From contig NC_081405.1 in the NCBI RefSeq assembly GCF_030272615.1, positions 153,033,113 to 153,097,112 of the forward strand: a stretch of 64,000 nucleotides of DNA, written 5' to 3'. This DNA comes from Cryptomeria japonica. Lineage: Eukaryota > Streptophyta > Pinopsida > Cupressales > Cupressaceae. Shown here piece after piece: positions 23,102-35,300 of this stretch. The notes beneath the pieces are model-generated. The model was not told where the DNA came from. It did no database searches and saw only the letters and a program-made list of their open reading frames with translations. A program made the position numbers and the translations under genes. The stretch's first letter is position 1, and every line of letters begins with the position of its first letter.

Positions 23102-26100
23102 ATGGTGCCTAAGATCCAAGATCCCATTGTTGTCAAGAATGTAGAAAAGCCCTCACTAAAATACTCTTTGACTCCCAAAATTGCTTTTGAACCAGATGAC
23201 AAAACCACTTTTTCACTCATCCCAGATAGAGTGTTATTAGTCGAGGATATGAGATTCTTCACCAAATGTCATGTTGAAGAACTCGGTCATGTTGAAATCA
23301 AAGACACCTATGATGAGCTGTGTACTAATGGTAAACTGAATAGAAAGTATGAGCACATTAGTATCAAGGGATTAACTGAAGCCCTAACCTATCCCCGTGT
23401 GTTCAAACCCCAGTGGGTCAAGTTTGTTCTGAGCAGAGTTCACGATGATTTCATGTGGGTAGAAGAGAAACCTTTTAAGATTACCAAGGAAATCATTCAT
23501 CTGATTACCAGTTACCCTATTTATGATCATGCCCGAGCCCAAAAGATGATATCACAAAAGGAATTAATCAGTTTAACCAGAGTGGAATCAGATTGTAGAG
23601 GATTAAAATTGAACAATGTCATAGATGAAGATCTAAAATTTGCCATTAGAGTAATTGGTTACTGTTTCTTCTAATCGGCAAGGGAAAATAGTGTACCCTA
23701 TGCAGCAATAGACTTAGCATACAAAATTGTGAAAAAGGGAATGAAAATTGACCTATGTGAGGTATTGCTGAAGAACCTATTTGAGAATCTGAACACAATT
23801 AGGAAGTTGAAGAAGAACAACTCGGCTAATACACTAAAGTTTGGATCACTGCTTGTATGCATGTTTTTCTACTTTGAGAAATTCTTTCCATCAGTTGGTA
23901 AAGTTGTTTGGGAACTACACCGACCAATCACCCATTAGATCAATGACTTCATCAAGAAGTTAGGTGATAATTTCAATGATATTATGGATGATTACTTCAG
24001 TAAATTTCAGGAGAAAATGCATAATAGGTATCGAATTCCACCCAAGCTAGTGGAGAAATACAAAGATGACATCTGTTTTGAAGTAGACATTGATTACTGT
24101 TATGTGAATGCTGTGGAACCAAGAACACAATCTTTGCCACCTATAGGTTACAAGATTGACTTTGACATCACACAACAACAAATTGATGTATTTCTTGCAC
24201 TACCAAGGCATGCTACCGAGCTGAGGTATGGAACATATGAAGAAGTGAAGGGAAAAGTAAAAATGAGCATTGTAGTACCCAAAGCTACAAGGAAGGCAAC
24301 AAAAATGATAAAGGCATCAACTGAGAAATTTGGAGAAGACTCTTCCTCCACACCTAATAAAGGCACTCTAGTAGTTACTGAAGAGGAATTTGAAGCCCAA
24401 GAGGAAGCTATAACACTAAGCACTGAATTGCCCAAGGGAAAAGTGTTGAAAAGAAAGAAACTGGACACATCAAAGGCCTCACCGACCCCTCCTGCTAAGC
24501 GACCCAACACAAGAGCATCAATAGCTTCATCGAGTAAGAAAACAAAGAATGTTATTGTTCCAAAGGTAACCAAAAATTACAAGAAATCTACTCAGAGACT
24601 CATTTTGGCAAAAGAGTCTAGTGATACCGGATCTGAAGATGCAAGCAAATTTCAGATTGTGAAGAACAAGAAGGTAAATGTACAGAGTGTTGAAAACTTT
24701 TGTGCTAATATGAAGGAATATGGTGGATTTGGATCCTTTAGATATGTTAAATATGAATCTAGAAATGATACAGAGAAGAAACAAATTGAAGAAGCTGTCA
24801 TCTGTACACTTCTAAAATTCCAAGTGGTCCCATTGGAAGCATCTAATTCTCTTCCAAAAGAATTGTATGAGCATATTGACAACAGGTGGAAATATGCAAT
24901 GGACACGAAAATGCAAATGAGAGAAAGAAGTCTGGTACATCTCTTTCCATACATGTCAGTAGATGAAATCAAAGAACATCTGACAAACTACCACAAATGT
25001 TTCCAAGTCAAACAAAGAGCTTTAAAATTGATGAATGGACTCTACTTAGATGTAGAGAATGAAACAAAAGAAAAATGGTAGGAAATCTTTAGAATGAAGG
25101 ATGCCAATGAACAAGCTGAAATTGAAATAGTAGATGTCATTGAGAAAGATCCTGATGTTATCGAGAAAGACCCTATAGACACCATTCAAATAGATGAAGA
25201 TATCATGGATATAGAGGCACCGGAACAGGAAATGATAGAAGGAAATGCATATGCAAAACTTGTATCCAATGAATCAGTTTTGGAACAAGTTCAGCCTTAT
25301 CCACTGGTCAATCAACTTGTCTTAACCGAAGCTCCTCAAGATACTGAACAAGGTGCAGAAGTTCACAAGTCTACAACAGGAGAAGGTACTTCTCAAGCAA
25401 CTAGGGAACAACCCTCTCAAGCACCTTCTAGCACCAAAAATGTTGCAACTAAGGCAACAAGTACCGAGACACCAAAGGACACTTCAGAGGCTAAAGTAAC
25501 CGACCAAAGTGTTGTCTCTACCGAGCAACCTGCTGAGAGTCAACAAGCCTCACAAGCCATTGTCCTAGTTCAATCAGTGAAAGGCAAAGAAAAGAAAGTG
25601 AAAAGGCATAGTTTCAAAGTTGATTTGTCCACACCAATAGTGTTGTTGAATTTTGATATATCTAAATTAAAAGGGCAAGCACTAATTGATTTTGGTGAAC
25701 TATGCAAAGCAAAGGCCGAACAAGAGAAATAGATGGTGATTCAAAAGAAAAATAAAGTACTTCAGAAGGTGAAAGCACTCCTAATAGATATGCTACCTGA
25801 AGCTACAGTATCAACTGATGCAGCCATCCACATTCAACTGGATGAACTCCTAACAAAGATAGAGACATCTGGAGTAGATGCATCTGAGTATTTGAGCAAG
25901 CTAAAAGACAAAGAGCTCACTGCAAAGATGATATAAGAGGTACAAAAAGCTATAGCTATTGGCAAAGTTAAACTTTTCAAATTTATTGCCGAGTTGACTC
26001 CTCAACTCAAGCACATTCTTTATTTATTTCAAAAACTCTGTACATTTTCTTTATTCATTAAAGACATCAAATATAAAACAAAGATAATTGAGAAAGAGAT

Positions 26101-26473
26101 CACCGATCTCTCAAATAAGTTGACCTTTGAGCCCAATTCAGTTCAGAATTTCTATATAAGGTTACAACAGCTCATGGCTCAACAATTGGACCTAAGAAAT
26201 GAAGAACACAAGATCAGGATGGATATAATGACACTTCAGACATTATTTCTTCCTCATCTTTCATCTATCCAAGAATAGAATAACTGAGCCACATCCCTAT
26301 CTACTAAACAAGAGGGAAGCACATTAGATGGCTTAATATCATTATTGGCTGATATTCAAGCACAAAATTCTTTAATGGACAGTGTTAAGAATGCACTCTC
26401 TGTCACTCTCACCAAAGCACGGACCAAGTACAAATTAATTTTTGACCAGTTACCACCCCCAAATGGTAACTAA
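23102..26473 (+). pseudogene. Element B ORF2: 1,124-codon protein of unknown function
   Basis: A single frame from ATG 23,102 (MVPKIQDPIVVKN) to TAA 26,471 carries internal stops at 23,672, 23,936, 25,079, 25,730, 25,934, 26,276 and 26,285 but no frameshift. Order: a globular domain (residues about 1-380) with 'VEDMRFFTKCHVEEL', 'VLSRVHDDFMW' and 'KITKEIIHLITSYP'; a basic Ser/Thr/Pro linker with NLS-like 'KRKK' and 'AKRPNTRAS'; a second globular part (24,650-25,080); an acidic then Gln/Thr/Glu-rich stretch; and a C-terminal helical region. The first domain aligns with element A ORF2 over about 200 residues. No enzyme motif is evident, and env-like function is only a possibility. Confidence 0.7.
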
Positions 26474-26815
26474 GTTTTGATGTTTGTCAAAAAGGGGGAG
26501 TGATACAGTATTGAGGGAGTGATATAGTATTCATAGCATCAAACACAGGAGTATAGTATACAGGGGGAGTATATCGAGAAGAGTGAGCTGAGTATACAGA
26601 ACAGTAAGCACAGATTAAGAGCAGCACACAGAACATTGATCACTAAGCATGCAAAATCAGAGTGTTGTACAGTATATTGATAAGGGGAGTATATCCGAAT
26701 AAAATATTTCATTGACATATGTATATATTGTCAGTTTAGTCAAATTTTGCAAGTATATAGATTTTTGAGTTATAACTTTGAAAGTAGTTTTTGTCAAACA
26801 TCTCAACTAATGTCA
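26474..26815 (+). other. 3' untranslated region of B with repeated purine tracts
   Basis: Between the ORF2 stop and the final purine tract there are at least three more purine runs: AAAAAGGGGGAG near 26,491, CAGGGGGAGTATATCGAGAA near 26,561 and AGGGGAGTATATCCGAAT near 26,683. Each resembles the priming tract at 26,816. Confidence 0.6.
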
Positions 26816-26826
26816 AAAGGGGAGAT
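26816..26826 (+). other. Polypurine tract of element B
   Basis: AAGGGGAGAT directly precedes the 3' LTR start TGTTACTAC. Confidence 0.85.
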
Positions 26827-28009
26827 TGTTACTACTTACTAAGATTGCCATTAGTTTTATGTTCAAAGTTATTCTATATACTCTAGTCGGTTAACTCTAT
26901 CAAAATATTCAGTCGGTATGAACAGCGCAGTCGGTAATAGAAGAAACTAGTTGTAGAGCCCAGTATGCACCGAGCTGTCCATCGAGTATCTTTTTATGTT
27001 TACTGAGCAGCAAAGGTGACACACCGAGTTGATATACACCGAGTGAAACGTGTTACCAGATTCATTGAACCTAGACATACATATGGAAATGTGTTACAAG
27101 ATCGAGGTACATAGAACTGTTATCACATTGGAAATTGCACTTAAAGATTGTGTATGATTTCGAGGTCATTTAACCAATGAAATATTTTACATGGTTATTC
27201 ATTTGATAAATCATGTTTGTAAGATCGAAGCAATGAATGGATCACCGACATAAGAGATCTATTTATACAACATGAGTTAAGGATTAAACATGAGTGTGCA
27301 TGAGTGAATGAAGCAAGATATGTGTGATACATGAGAAAGCACTAAGTGTATGAAGACTGTTACAGAGACACAAAGGTCACCGAGAAGGTTTTCAGAGAAT
27401 AGTTAAAGAACAGAGTAAACATAAGGGTTTACCGAGTTACTATATGGGTTATCGAGGTATGCTATTAGCAAGGTAATCTATTCTGAGCACATAGAATCTG
27501 CTATAACATTTTAGATATAAAGTTGCAGATATTTGTAATGATTTTATTGTAATATTTTGAAGTTGTAAGAGAAACCTTTAACAGGGTAAAAGACTCTAAT
27601 CAAGTCTATAAATTGTAAAGCCTCTAACCAGGTGCAACATTTAGTTTAAGTGTTGTAAAATCCTTTAGCAAGGTAGATCTAATAGATCTTGATACTCCTA
27701 ACAGGGTAAGCTATCAGAAATAGCTAAACATGTAGCTCTAACCTAGCATCCTTTATTATTGCAGTAGTGAAGTTGTGGGTGCCATCCCCACCATAGTTTT
27801 TCTCTCTAACCAAGAGTTTCTGTGTAACCAAAATATAAGTGTTATGGAGTGAATTATGTATGATTGTTATCGATTTATTTTAGCTTTATGTTATGTTACT
27901 GCACTTTTCAGTTTATGCATAACAGTAAAGATATTGTTGAAGAAAAGATTTGAAGTACTAATTCACCCCTCCCCTCTCAATACATTAGCTTTCCATATTG
28001 GGCCTAACA
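26827..28009 (+). repeat. 3' LTR of element B
   Basis: 1,183 bp, TGTTACTACTTAC...GGGCCTAACA. It keeps the two pieces missing from the 5' LTR and is otherwise colinear with it. It is followed by TTAGA. Confidence 0.9.
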
Positions 28010-28014
28010 TTAGA
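28010..28014. repeat. Target-site duplication of element B, right copy
   Basis: TTAGA, identical to 20,064-20,068. Confidence 0.9.
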
Positions 28015-28140
28015 ACGCCACAATAGAGACCAAGAACATGATTCGAGAGCCCAAGAGAGGTAATTAGCACTCCGAAAGAGCTAATCAACCTGTGAATGAA
28101 ATTTTTTGCAAACAAACTTATTAAAGATTAAAGGGGCTAG

Positions 28141-28163
28141 GCCCCACAGTGGGCGCAAATTAA
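28141..28163 (-). other. Primer-site-like sequence for the reverse LTR at 28,164
   Basis: On the minus strand, immediately after an LTR ending GCATCACA, comes TTAATTTGCGCCCACTGTGG. This resembles the 'TGGCGCC' primer-site context of many gypsy elements with one G lost. The heptad remnant and elements A and B lie downstream in this orientation, so the array could be internal to this reverse element. Confidence 0.45.
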
Positions 28164-29230
28164 TGTGATGCTAAAAATGCTTGGTAAATGAAAAGAGGCA
28201 TACACATATAATGAGACAATAAAATGTAATTGAAAATCTTAATTGAAAACTAGATTAGAAATGCAAACCATAAGCCTTCCTTGAAATGTCCCATTTTCCT
28301 CTATTCTTGAGGACCTTGAAGGTGTTAGATTGATGGGCTCTCAGCGGAGCAATGACCTCCAAAGTGACAACTCAAGAGTTGAGTAGCTTATTTGATCATG
28401 ATTGACTATGGGGATGATATGAAATGCATGATTTAAGAAACTAGATTAAAATGCTATGATTAATCCAAAATCTAATTATTAGATAGTTGAAATAAAAATT
28501 GCCTATAGTAATGATGCCTGAATTGATATGATATGGGGTCCTTATTGCTTGAAAATGGGAGATATTTATAGGAATTCCAAGGCCAAAGCTGAGGTGGCAG
28601 GAATCAACGGTCTAGATCTGATCTGAAGATATCAAGGGCCAAGATTGAGGAAGTTGGAGAAGAGGTTGGAGGAAGGGACACTTGTCATCTCTGTGGTGAC
28701 AAGTGTCAAGGAGCCTTGCTCATGAGAGGGAAAGTGTCCAAGGGAGGAGACATGTGGCAAAAGTGCCATGTGTCTCAAGGAGAGAATATCCACACCATGG
28801 GAGGTTAAGATAAGGAGGTTAGAATGTGCAAGATAGGATAGGGTTAGTTAGACCTAGGATTAGGTGGAATGGGTTAAGTTAGGGGATGGTTAGGTTAGGT
28901 GGTTAAAGTTAGGAGCCATGTGCTCATTTGAATTTAGAAATTCAAATAATTGAAAAAAATGGTAATTAATCTCAACAAACTTGAGTTTGTTAATCTTAAT
29001 TAGGGATTAGAAGAATTGATTAATATGGGGAGACATTAATTAATTTAGAATTAATTAATCAAAGGGGGATTTGAGATGAACTATATAAATAAATCATTTA
29101 GATTTATTTACTAGTAGATGAATGGAGAAATTAATTAAATTGCTTGTGAATTCAATTAATTAGGAAGGAGAATTAATCAAAGAACTGTGTATTTAATTAA
29201 CTATCTTCAGACCATTTTTAGGTGTATACA
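28164..29230 (-). repeat. Reverse-strand LTR 1
   Basis: On the minus strand it starts TGTATACACCTAAAAATGG and ends GCATCACA (about 1,067 bp), with a TATA-like TATAAATATC at about 28,570. A primer-site-like sequence follows. It is related by its start and AT-rich style to the LTRs at 30,221 and 31,317. Confidence 0.6.
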
Positions 29231-30221
29231 ATAATGCCATCTATCTCACAATAAGATGGTTAGTGCCTGATTAGTATTCAATAAACACAAAAACCATTTA
29301 AACGAGATATCAAAAAAGATTTGAATAAGAACATCATGAAAACAAAATAAAACATAAGTATACTCATGAAGCTCCCATTGCAAGTAGCTCTTCCTTGTCC
29401 TCCTTGCCTCCACGAACTTTGCTAGCTCCAAAGTTTGACAAATGGAGAGTGGGAGAGAGATGAGTGGATGTGGATTGCTCTCCTTGTGCTCAACAAGGTA
29501 AGTGGATTGATGGATTATTGGATTATTGGATTTGAGTAAGGATTTGAAGAGGATGAGAGGAGAATAGAGAAGCATGAGGATGCATGAGAAGATGGATCCT
29601 TTTGTGAGGATAATTGGCTCCAATTTATAGATTGGAGAAGGCCAATGGAGGGCCAAGATTGATTTGATTATGAAGGGTTGAGATTTATTTTGGATAGAAG
29701 GCATGGATCAAGGGTGCCTTGGGAAAATAAATAAGGATATAAAATTCCTTTGGAAAAAAGGGGGGAGAAATTTGAATTTCAAACTTGAGGAATTAAAAAT
29801 TCCCAAATAAGGATGCATTGAGGGATTCAAAGAAATTTGAATTTCTTTGAGAGACTCAATGTTGATGTGACATGAGTGGGAATTAAAAATTGGAGAATAA
29901 TGATAAGCATGATTATGAGAGATTCTAGAAGAATTAATTAGGCTAAGTGGGATTAGAAAAAGTGATTTGTAGGAATCACATGACTAGGTTAGTTAATTAA
30001 AATTAATTAACTGAGTGGGTTTAGAGGAAATAATTATTGAGATGACTTTAGAAGAATAGGGGAATAATTAGTTTATTTGATAAATTAATTATTGGACAAT
30101 AGTGAGAAGATTAATTAAATTAAATTTAATTGATTCTGAGAGGAATAAGGATAACACAATTAAGTTAATTAATTATGTTGATAGACTTAAATTAATCAAA
30201 TATTAATTTTAGGTGTCTACA
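29231..30221 (-). repeat. Reverse-strand LTR 2
   Basis: On the minus strand it starts TGTAGACACCTAAAATTAAT at 30,221 and runs to the start of LTR 1, with a TATA-like CTATAAATTGG near 29,628. The 3' boundary is not defined by a visible CA/primer-site junction, so it may have been cut by the neighbouring element. A 152-codon frame inside it has no recognisable features. Confidence 0.5.
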
Positions 30222-30284
30222 CCATCCATACATGTTAAAAACTAAAAAGGAACATAAGAACATAAGCATCACATAACACCAAAT

Positions 30285-31317
30285 TGATATCGGAGTTCAC
30301 CCCTAGAGGACTACATCTCTGGGTCTGCTCAACTGCAAGACCCTTCTGATCATTAAATAAGTTAAGAATACATAAGGTTCACATCATTTACAATCTTTCC
30401 ATCAAGGCGAACATAACCAATATACAACAACCACATCGGTCAAATAAATACATAAATGATCCTTGAATAGGAAAGGATCCAACTGAACATGTTTATGGTG
30501 AAAGTGGAAACAACAATAATATTGAAAGACTAAATGAATTCAACCACAAAACCCTAGCCTAACAACAACAAAGATCCACCATAACATATGAAGATTACCT
30601 AAGACAATGCAAATCAAATGAAATCACAAAGATTATACCATCACATGTCCAGTAGGGTTTGGATCTCCATTCTTCCTATCTCCATTGATCTTGCTTGATA
30701 TATTTGCTCTCAGATTTTATGTGCACAAGAGCTCAACAAAAAATGGAATGTGGTTGCAAGTAGGATCGCCTATGTTCAAAAGCGTAGTGTAGTCAAGTAG
30801 TCAACGAGGGGCTGAATGCATAGTGAGTGTAATCAATTGATTAAGATGCATAGATTGATTAGGGTTGATAATGAAGGAAGAATCTCCTTATATAGAAGAC
30901 ACCATATGAAATGGAGAGATAAGATTGAGAGGTGTAAAAGATAAATGGTCAGCTATGATTAGAGGGTAGGTAAAAGAAATAATAAAATAATGAAAGGGGT
31001 AGGTAGTGTATGAATTAAGAGATCAATGACATGTGTCATAGGTAGAAAAGGTTAATGAATTAATTAAATAAATAAAGATTTATTTAATTAATAGAAGGAG
31101 TGAGATCAATTAAATAAATAAGATATTTATTTAATTTAGGAAAAGGATAATTTAAATAAATAAATGTATTTATTTAAATAAGAAATAAGGCTAGAAGAGG
31201 ATAAATGAATTAATTAAATAGATAAGAATTTATTTAATTAATAGAAGAATTAGGCTTAGAATAATTAAATAAATAAAATATTTATTCAATTAGACTGGAC
31301 AATTTTGGGTGTCTACA
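30285..31317 (-). repeat. Reverse-strand LTR 3
   Basis: On the minus strand it starts TGTAGACACCCAAAATTGTC at 31,317 and ends near CCGATATCA at 30,285 (about 1,033 bp), followed by ATTTGGTGTTATG as a possible primer site. A TATA-like TATATAAGGAG lies near 30,895. The first 250 bases carry several copies of 'ttaattaaataaat' type words. Only 63 bases separate it from LTR 2. Confidence 0.5.
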
Positions 31318-32216
31318 GAACATAATAGAAGCAAATATAAATGTCAATTGGAACATCCGCAAAACTAAGTCATTGTAACCCAAGGTCTAGCATGACATCA
31401 GGCTCTCACAAGGGCATAAGCAACAAGATGACTCCACAAAAGTGCTCCTATCAAGACAACACAACCACACACTAGTGAACCTAGGGGACAAGTGTCATCA
31501 CACAACCTGGTATGGTTACCATGGCAGTTCTTCATAGGTTCCAGCCCCATCCATTGGGTTACCCTAGCAACCTATTCCAAACCTCTGACCCATCCAAGCC
31601 TCATGTGGATCCACACATCCTTTCATGAAGATAAGGATGATGGTTTTCCATTTCAAGCCTTCTCACAACATGTCAATTCTGTGTTAGCACTCGTCCCATG
31701 TGTGAGGCACAATTATCTTACTTAGTGATTCATTAACTAACTCTCTAATATTCTATTAGGTTATCACTTATTAGACACACTTCCGATGGGTTACCCAACA
31801 ACCACTTTGGGCACGACCCCCAATCGAAAGCCACTTTCCCATATGACACTAGACCATACTCAATGAACTCCTAAACCCAGACATACACAAGGTCAAGCAA
31901 CCTGAGTTCAAAATGGAGGAAACAACCATTTGGTCAAGCATGACTTCATATGAGGTGCACTAACTGACTGTACTCTATCTAGAGACCTGAACAACTATGG
32001 TCAACCACAAATCATCGTTTGACACCCGCATATTGAACATGACCAGTTATAACACCATCACAAGACAACAGTCAAACTTGAGATCGAGGATAGAAATAGG
32101 TATCCCAAATAAACCAAACGACAGGGTCCAATCAAACAAATCAAGGTCTTTCCATTACTTAAGCAAAAGCGAATACATAAATTTAAACTTGCATAGGCAA
32201 TAACCAGTAGAGACAA
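31318..32216. other. Unassigned sequence, nothing recognised
   Basis: About 900 bases, less AT-rich than the LTRs beside it, with two short frames (31,492-31,725 and 31,997-32,203) that show no domain or composition suggestive of coding. It ends at the poly-T that marks the 3' end of the reverse LINE. Confidence 0.35.
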
Positions 32217-32339
32217 TTTTTTTTCATATTGATATTTTTTGGCAAAAGGGTAAAAACTTTATTGAGAATCAAAAACCAACATTACAAAAAGAATCAGAGC
32301 CCCAAGGCCCCCGAGAAGGACAACCAACCCAACCACAAA

Positions 32340-35300
32340 TCAACCGGCTTCAAAGCCACCCACGTCCTCAGTGAGAATCATCTGCAATTCCTGACAGTAA
32401 TCCCCAGAGAGATGCTCCCAACCTTCCACTTTCCACTCATTATCATGTTCCGATGCCCACTTGGCCAAACAGTTCGCCACACCATTCCATTCATGGGGAA
32501 TATGGATGAAGGACACCTGCTCCATTAAAGAGTTAATTTGAAAAATCTGCTGAACAATCCCTGCCAACTACCACTGTATCTTACTCACCTTCTGGTGAGA
32601 CAACAAGTTAACAACAATTTATGAATCCGATTCATAAATCACCTTCCTAAAGCCCCTCTCCCAAGCCCACTCAAGTGCATAAAGAATCACAAAACCCTCC
32701 ATAAGATTATTAGACTGATACCCTTTATGCACCGAAAAGAGGAAAACAACCTCCCCCCTGCTATTCCTGCCAACATCCCCAACACCAGCAGGGCCTGGGT
32801 TGCCCCTAGATGAGCCATCAGTGTTGATCTTGATATACTCATCCTGAGGGGGTGTCCACCTTCCAACCCTTCGCACCTTCTTCGTAGCTTGTCTACCTTT
32901 CCTGACATAAGAAGAGTCGAGAGACAACTCCTGCAATCCAAGCCTACTCACAATATCTGCCTCATCTCTACCCAACGGGAAGTTCACCTCACATTTAGCT
33001 TCCATTGTCTCCCGAATCATAACAATGATCCTATTCCAAACTTTTTGAACAAACAATTTTGCCTCCCGAAAGATCCTCTTATTCCTTTCGAGCCAAATTT
33101 GCCACAGAATGAGAATGGGCCCAATATACCAGACTGTCTGGAGGAAGGAGGATGAAATAGGAGGTCTACCCAAACTGCTCCAAAACTCCACCAGAGAATT
33201 CGCATGGACACAAGGATGCTTCCACACCCCCCACCAATAGTGCTAGATCAACATAGAGAAGGGGCATCTAAAAAACAAGTGTGAGGAATCTTCCTCTTCA
33301 TTACCACATAAAACACAGATAGAAGGCCCCGAGAATCCCCGCTTGCAGATATTGTCCCAAGTTAGACATCTATTCCAAGCCAAAGTCCAAGCAAAGCAGT
33401 TACACTTCGGCCAAGAAGCATTACTCCACACCCGTTTCCACCAGTTCACTTCTCCTCCCTCCAATCTTTGACTCAACAATTCACAGTAACCACTAGCCAC
33501 AGAAAAAATGCCCTTAGGATTTGGAGACCAAGAAAGCCCATCCCTACCCTTCAGGGAGCTACAATGTCTATTCGCCAAAATGCCCTGCAACTCTGCACAC
33601 TCTTCCTCCATCCCAACCACTGACCATTCATTAGGAGTCTTCCATCACTCCAATTCCAACTGATCGCATCTTTAGATAGCCTTAATTCACTCACCCTTGA
33701 CCATCTAGCTTCTAAGAACCTCTGGCCCAGGCTTCCAAGGTTGGGAAACTGATCAAGAATGGGAGGGTATCCATCCCAAGAATCATTCCAGGAAAGAACC
33801 TCTTCCCTCCTTCTACAGATCTAGAACAACCCTGCCTTAATGAGAGAAGCCGCTCTCTTGAGAGTGTATCAGCTCTATGAGCCCTTTCCTTCAAGAGGAT
33901 ATCTGGGTATTTCCTCCATCGGGATCCTCTGCATATATTTTTTGGCCAAAATCTTAGCCCAGCCTCAGTCCTTCTCAACACACCACCTCCAGTACAATTT
34001 AGCAGCAAGTGCTTCCCCAAAAAGAATAGATTGGCTTAACCCGAGCCCCCCAGACTGCTTAGGCCTACACACTAGGTCCCAATTGATCAGACTCCATTTA
34101 GAGGAGGTGAGATTACCAGCCCATAAGAATTTCCTAGCTAGAGAGTCCAAACCCTTCAAGAACCACTTAGGAGCCACCTGAAGCATACATCAATAGGTCA
34201 GAAAATCCTGAATCACTGATTGAATTAGAAGAACCCTCCCCACAAAGGATAACCATCTATGAGTCCAGTGTTCAATCTTGGAGCGGAATTTATCCAGGAT
34301 TCCCTGCCATGACTCCCTAGGGGGGTTGCCAGGACAAATAGGAATACCCAAATACATCAGGGGCATGGAGCCAACTTGGAATCTCAAGATAAGAGCAATC
34401 CTCCTCTAAATAGACTCATGAGTGTTGAAAAAGAGGATGGAAGATTTATCCTCATTGATCATCTGGCCGGATGCTACAAGATAAACATCTAGGACCTTAT
34501 GCAGATTCAAAGCTTCGTTGATCCAAGCAAGCCCCATCAGGGCTGTATCATCCACAAACTACAGGTGAGACTGCGGCTACAAGTCATTCCCCCATCTCCA
34601 ACCCTGAATAGAACCCCAACCCACATTATGCTTAATCAACCTCCCCAGACCCTCAACAAGAAGAATGAATAAATAAGGGGAGAGAGGATCTCCCTGGCGG
34701 AGACCCCTAGAAGCACCAAATAGCTTAGTATGGTCTCCATTAATCAATACAGAGAAAGAGGTGGATGTGACACAACTCATAACCCACTGGATCCACTCAT
34801 CCACAAAACCAAAAGCCCTGAGTATCTTCTGAAGGAAGGACCACCAAACTCTATTGTATGCCTTAGCCATATCTAGCTTGATAAACATAGCTTTTTCCTT
34901 AGATGTTGCCATAGAATGAATGGTCTCCGTAGCAATGACCACCCCATCCAGAATTTGGCGCCCTTCCACAAACCCACTCTGCTCCTCAGAAATAAATATC
35001 CTCGAGCACTTCTTCAATCTATCCTCTATCAGCTTAGAGATGATCTTATAAATCACATTGTAGAGGGAGATTGGACGGAACTGGCCTAACCGATTGGCCC
35101 CTTCGCACTTGGGGATTAGGGCAATGAAGGTCACATTCAATGCCCTAAGCATCTGTTTATTCCTCTAGGACTCCTGGGCTACTTCCAATAAATCTAGCTT
35201 AATTATATCCCAGAACTCTTGAAAGAACTCAACCGGGAACCCATCTGGTCTAGGAGCCTTTCCTTTCCTCATGTGGAAGAGAATCCTCTCAAGTTCTTCT

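Larger units (their letters stand above)
20069..28009 (+). mobile_element. Element B: non-autonomous LTR retrotransposon
   Basis: A complete 7.94-kb element: TGTTACC...CCTAACA LTRs (20,069-21,153 and 26,827-28,009), a perfect initiator-Met primer site, ORF1 (coiled coil plus CCHC knuckles), ORF2 (1,124 codons), purine tracts, and a perfect 5-bp TSD. No protease, integrase, RT or RNase H can be found. LTR tail, primer site and purine tract are copia style. Both ORFs are related to those of element A although the LTRs differ in most of their sequence, so A and B are two families sharing one architecture. Confidence 0.9.

Noticed and set aside
29246..29704. 152-codon minus-strand ORF
   Set aside because: Inside reverse LTR 2, Leu/Ser/Ile-rich from local composition, no motif.
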